Below, one piece after another: positions 60,579 to 64,000 of a stretch of 64,000 bases of DNA (the first letter of the stretch is position 1; each line of letters opens with the position of its first letter). This DNA comes from Sugiyamaella lignohabitans (Eukaryota; Ascomycota; Dipodascomycetes; Dipodascales; Trichomonascaceae), in contig NC_031674.1 in the NCBI RefSeq assembly GCF_001640025.1, positions 1,860,001-1,924,000 of the forward strand, given 5' to 3'. Made by a program: the position numbers and the translations under genes. The notes under the pieces were generated by a model. The model had not been told where the DNA came from and did no database searches. It saw only the letters and a list, made by a program, of their open reading frames with translations.

Positions 60579-62225
60579 TTAAAACAATGACTCGACATCG
60601 TCATCAACATCCTCGTCATTGTCATTATCATTGTCTTCAGGTTCAGCGTCACCATCGGCTTCGTTGTCAGCATCGGGATCAGCGTCACCGTCGTCCTCTT
60701 CGTCATCTTTAGCTTTGGAATTTTGGCCATCGGACTGGGTATTTGACTCTTTGTCGCTGACTTTCAGCACGCGACGTTTCATTTCCAGCTCTTGACGCAG
60801 CTTGTTGACAACATCCAACAAACGTCCCTTCATTATCTGGTTTACAGTATTGTTTGCATCACGTTGTTTGGCTTCAATAGTGGACTCAAGCTCGGAAATT
60901 TCTTCTTTCAAAAGTTGATTATGGTACATTGCTTCGATCTGATCTTCATCCATGTCATCACGATTATCATCATTTTCGTTATCATCGTCGTCATCAGAGT
61001 CGTCATCATCGTCGTCATCCTCATCGTCCTCTTCCTCCTCATCATCATCAACACCGGTTTCCGCTCCAGTTTCTGCACCAGGGGTCTCAGCGGGTGTAGA
61101 TACATCGCCACTGCTGGCTGCTGATTTATTTTTGCCTTTGGATTTCCCTTTACTTGTCGTGGATTTTCGCTCGGAAAACATACCATCGTCGTCATCCTCG
61201 GCATCATCCTGTAGATCACCATCACCTCCAGCTTCGCCTTCTTCTTGCAAAGCTCTTTCAAGTTCCAGACCAAGCAGATCATCATCCTCTTCACCATCCA
61301 CTTCAACTTCGACCTCACCTTCGTCAACTTCGATCTCTTCGCCACCAGCAAGCATATCAAATGGCGTTGAAGGCTCAGAGGACGCTCTAGGTGACCTTGA
61401 TCCTCCACTTGCCGACGCATTCGCAGCTGCCATTCCTGCCGAACTGCCAGAGGTCGCTAGCATATTTGGATTCAAAAGTTCATACCTGCTTTCTTCCGCT
61501 TCCTCATCTAATCTGAAAAGTTCATCTACTTTAGCTTCTACTGTTTCAATGACTTTATTGGAAATTCTCTTTCGGAATCGTCTCTGCCTGGCATAATACA
61601 TTGGTGGTGTTAAACCATGTGGATATTGTTGGGGAACCAGCTTTATAGAGAGAGCCTCTTCTTCGAGCTCAATTGGCTCAGTGACGAGTAGCATTTGACA
61701 AACATCTGCACTCTTATAAATATTTTTTCTATCAAAAGACTTTTGTGCTTCAGTGACAGTAGGTAAATCAACTAGCTGAGCAGCGAAAAGTTGGTCGTGA
61801 ATTGTCACCACAGCACGTCTTGGATCTTTAAATTTAATTGATACTTTAGATAGATCACCCTGTTCGCAAGCAGCACGTAAATAGTCTAAATGTTCACCGG
61901 GAAGCATTCGCAAAATGACGGCTTCTTCTATCACAGGGTCTTCTTCTCTATCGGGAGCTTCCGAATCATATCCATCACCAGGTTTTCTTCCTGCTTTGAC
62001 TTTGATCCTGGGAATTCCTGTCCTCTTTTTCTTGATTACAGTCGGTGTACCATCAGCACCAGTTTTTAAATTCAGTCGCAATGACGTACTGGGTCTGTCG
62101 GAAGCCACATCCACACGCGACTTTCGCGGCTTCTTAACCTTGATTTTGGTCGGTTTTACCGTCCTGTCATCATCTCCCGACTCGTTTGGTCGCTTTTCAG
62201 CTTTTAACTTTAGCTTCAAAGCCAT
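60579..62225 (-). CDS. TAF7: TFIID subunit Taf7 (TAFII55 family)
   Basis: Component of the TFIID general transcription factor that pairs with Taf1. 548 residues from the ATG at 62223-62225 (MALKLKLKAEKRP); the frame continues upstream only to a TTG. A basic N-terminus rich in KIKVKK motifs leads to the TAFII55 N-terminal domain at about 98-222. That domain shows EEAVILRMLPGEHLDYLRAACEQG, DPRRAVVTIHDQLFAAQLVDLPTVTEAQKSFD, YKSADVCQMLLV and the terminal YPHGLTPPMYYARQRRFRKR. The C-terminal half has long Asp/Glu runs, a predicted coiled coil (LLKEEISELESTIEAKQRD), then another acidic tail. It is divergent from the MTF1-like gene. Confidence 0.94.
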   Translation of the reverse strand: MALKLKLKAEKRPNESGDDDRTVKPTKIKVKKPRKSRVDVASDRPSTSLRLNLKTGADGTPTVIKKKRTGIPRIKVKAGRKPGDGYDSEAPDREEDPVIEEAVILRMLPGEHLDYLRAACEQGDLSKVSIKFKDPRRAVVTIHDQLFAAQLVDLPTVTEAQKSFDRKNIYKSADVCQMLLVTEPIELEEEALSIKLVPQQYPHGLTPPMYYARQRRFRKRISNKVIETVEAKVDELFRLDEEAEESRYELLNPNMLATSGSSAGMAAANASASGGSRSPRASSEPSTPFDMLAGGEEIEVDEGEVEVEVDGEEDDDLLGLELERALQEEGEAGGDGDLQDDAEDDDDGMFSERKSTTSKGKSKGKNKSAASSGDVSTPAETPGAETGAETGVDDDEEEEDDEDDDDDDDSDDDDDNENDDNRDDMDEDQIEAMYHNQLLKEEISELESTIEAKQRDANNTVNQIMKGRLLDVVNKLRQELEMKRRVLKVSDKESNTQSDGQNSKAKDDEEDDGDADPDADNEADGDAEPEDNDNDNDEDVDDDVESLF

Positions 62226-62754
62226 ACCGCCTCTTTTATACCTATCGATACATCGATACTTTGGAATTCTCTCCCTCTTACTATCTTCTTGTGAATCCGT
62301 CAATCCATTACTTTCAGCCGCACTATCACGTGATATTATATTTGACTAGTATATTTGCCAATGTTTGAAAGCAGGAGCTCAAAGATTTCAACAGGTTCAA
62401 AAAAAGATCAAGAGAGTTCATAAGAGGTTGATAATCTAATAACTTTATCACTCCCGCTCTTCGATGGTGACCAGGACAGATGCCTTGGTTTGATCCTGCC
62501 AGACTGAAAGGTAGAAGTCGTATTGAAGTCGTCGAAAAAGAGAATTTACCACCGAATTCAAACTTACCAAACTCATTTTTATCAGCCAGGATTATCAGAA
62601 AGAGACCAGTAATTATAGTGTTATCGTGAGAATAACCGAAATTAACTACACATGTCGGAGGAAGTCTCCGAACAGTACCTGAATGCGGCTGAATCAACAT
62701 TTCGAACATGAACTTGCAAAAGATTCAGGAAGCGAAACCAAATGTTAAATACTG
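62226..62754. promoter_or_regulatory. Divergent TAF7 / MTF1-like promoter region
   Basis: 529-bp gap between two divergent starts. Contains ATCACGTGAT at about 62327-62336, a palindromic E-box of the Cbf1 type. No TATA box is evident. Confidence 0.45.
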
Positions 62755-63771
62755 ATGAGTAAAGCTAGTCAGACTGGACTGCTAGTTCAAAACGCTGCTC
62801 GCGAGTGGCTGAACGTGAAAAAAACATATGCGAGAAAAAACTTTGTTAACTATGAAAAGGCAGTAAAGCTGATTGAGCAGATGGGATATGACAAGTTCTA
62901 TAACAAGAATGTCACTATAATAGATGCTTACCCCGGACTGGGTGTATGGTCGGCTGCTTTACATAATGTTATAAGACCGCAAAATCATATTCTTTTAGAG
63001 CCTCATGTAAATTATAAGAATTTTTTGAAGTCGCTTGAGAGGCCCGACAACAGCTGGAGAGTGCATCCAGAAGATCCATTTCGGTGGTCGACGTTTCAAA
63101 ATTTGGTAGATCAGAAATTATATGAGCCACGGAAACTGCCACGAACTGACATTCACAACGAGATCATCTTTACTGCAAATCTATCTATGATCCAGGGAGA
63201 ACAGTTATGTGTCCAATATTTAAACTGTGTAACCAACCAGAGCTGGCTTCAGCAATATGGACGAGTTCGTATGCTTCTATGGGTACGAGAACCAACTGCT
63301 GAGAAGCTATTAGCAACCAAAGAAGCAAAAGCAAGACACCGAGTATCAGTCCAGTGTGAATCATGTACAGAATCCAGAGTATTATTAGGAGAGATCACGG
63401 ATCAAGAAGTTTCACATAGTGCATTACTGGAAACAGTCAAAGGAGATTTCCACCCTCCGAAATCGGATCCACCAGTTCTACTCGAAATCAATCCGATAGA
63501 AAACCAAGTGGATTACGTGGATTCGTTTGAATATGTGATTAAAATGTTATTTGTGCTACGAACCAAGCTGTTACGAGAGGCATTAGGAACACTAGGACCT
63601 GGGGCACAGGTCGATCTGGCCGACCAGTTACAGGATATTCTTGACAAGAGACCCCAGGATATGAGTCTGGACGAGATCAAGAGAGTAGTGTATGCATTTG
63701 AGATGTGGGCATTCAAGCCGGATATTTTGCATGATTTCTATGACGATGGAAACGGCGGTCTAGGAACCTAA
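62755..63771 (+). CDS. MTF1: Mitochondrial transcription factor B-like (Mtf1-like)
   Basis: Probable mitochondrial RNA-polymerase specificity factor, related to rRNA adenine dimethyltransferases. 338 residues against 341 for S. cerevisiae Mtf1. Methyltransferase-fold landmarks are VTIIDAYPGLGVWSAALHNVIRPQNHILLEP (residues about 53-83, motif I and the acidic end of beta-2), HNEIIFTANLS in the motif-IV position, and YGRVRMLLWVREPTAEKLLA. The motif-I glycines are reduced (YPGLGVWS), as is usual in yeast Mtf1, so catalytic activity is doubtful. No obvious presequence, also as in yeast Mtf1. Family assignment is good; MTF1 rather than a nuclear dimethyltransferase is inferred from size and divergence. 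Confidence 0.82.
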   Translation: MSKASQTGLLVQNAAREWLNVKKTYARKNFVNYEKAVKLIEQMGYDKFYNKNVTIIDAYPGLGVWSAALHNVIRPQNHILLEPHVNYKNFLKSLERPDNSWRVHPEDPFRWSTFQNLVDQKLYEPRKLPRTDIHNEIIFTANLSMIQGEQLCVQYLNCVTNQSWLQQYGRVRMLLWVREPTAEKLLATKEAKARHRVSVQCESCTESRVLLGEITDQEVSHSALLETVKGDFHPPKSDPPVLLEINPIENQVDYVDSFEYVIKMLFVLRTKLLREALGTLGPGAQVDLADQLQDILDKRPQDMSLDEIKRVVYAFEMWAFKPDILHDFYDDGNGGLGT

Positions 63772-63910
63772 TTTAGCGGATGCGGATATTATCCATCGGA
63801 TTTTCCGTTGACCCCACACTGACTGACCACCCCGGCATCAACCCCACCACCAGCACGAGCCGAACCTGTGATCACAACCACAGCCGCGGTGCAGTCCACC
63901 AACTGTCTCG

Positions 63911-63924
63911 ATATATATATAAAT
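63911..63924 (+). promoter_or_regulatory. TATA-like element of a gene beyond the window
   Basis: ATATATATATAAAT followed by pyrimidine-rich sequence; it could serve a plus-strand gene starting after 64000. No coding sequence is visible in 63772-64000. Confidence 0.4.
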
Positions 63925-64000
63925 AGAGACTTTTGGTTTGTAAATATAAGTTTCAATTTTTTTTCTCATTACCTACCACCATTAACCACTAAACCCTCCA

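Overview
This is a nuclear chromosome segment from an ascomycete yeast. The genes match budding-yeast families one for one: ARL1, catalase, YRA1, an Old Yellow Enzyme, RPS1, ERG19/MVD1, a Pma1-type H+-ATPase, a Ree1-like protein, LEO1, EFG1, PFY1, GOT1, GAPDH, IAH1, a YCII-domain protein, EGH1, TAF7 and an MTF1-like factor. CTG is read as leucine in conserved proteins. Introns are frequent for a yeast: GTAAGT or GTATGT donors, a CTAAC branch site only about 4-25 nt before the acceptor, and often a tiny first exon. Together this suggests a deep-branching lineage such as Dipodascales/Trichomonascaceae (the Sugiyamaella/Blastobotrys region of the tree) rather than Saccharomyces. The placement is inference; no species is claimed.

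Layout. 0-1.2 kb holds ARL1. 2.56-4.35 kb is copy 1 (broken) of an unknown repeated gene unit. 7.5-9.4 kb is catalase with a probable 5' UTR intron. 9.8-12.4 kb is YRA1 (minus, five exons, two very long introns), followed by the OYE gene, RPS1 and ERG19. 19.4-21.4 kb is copy 2 (intact) of the unknown unit. 22.6-25.6 kb is the H+-ATPase (minus). 25.6-35.5 kb has no convincing gene: it is GC-rich, full of GC hairpin repeats, and ends in a decayed tandem array. 35.5-41.8 kb carries the Ree1-like gene, LEO1, EFG1 and PFY1. 41.8-44.0 kb is mostly a decayed short-unit array. 44-47.2 kb has GOT1 and GAPDH. 47.2-50.1 kb is another gene-free GC-rich stretch. 50.1-54.1 kb is a cluster of the unknown unit: intact copy 3 plus fragments. 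54.8-63.8 kb carries IAH1, the YCII gene, EGH1, TAF7 and the MTF1-like gene.

Two repeat systems dominate. The first is about 60 copies (roughly one per kb) of a GC-rich double-hairpin sequence of about 55 nt. It usually occurs as inverted pairs around a short spacer. Its stems are preserved while their sequence varies by compensatory changes. Copies sit between genes, just after stop codons, and inside introns of at least four genes, and never in a coding exon. The second is a roughly 2-kb unit encoding a protein of about 245 residues with hydrophobic segments and a lysine-rich tail that I cannot assign to a family. It occurs as two intact copies, one frameshifted copy and several fragments. 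These two systems are the best candidates for something undescribed.

The genes are mostly housekeeping and are not an operon or cluster. Recurrent themes are membrane traffic (ARL1, GOT1), transcription and mRNA export (LEO1, TAF7, YRA1), and sterol metabolism at both ends (ERG19 in synthesis, EGH1 in steryl-glucoside breakdown).
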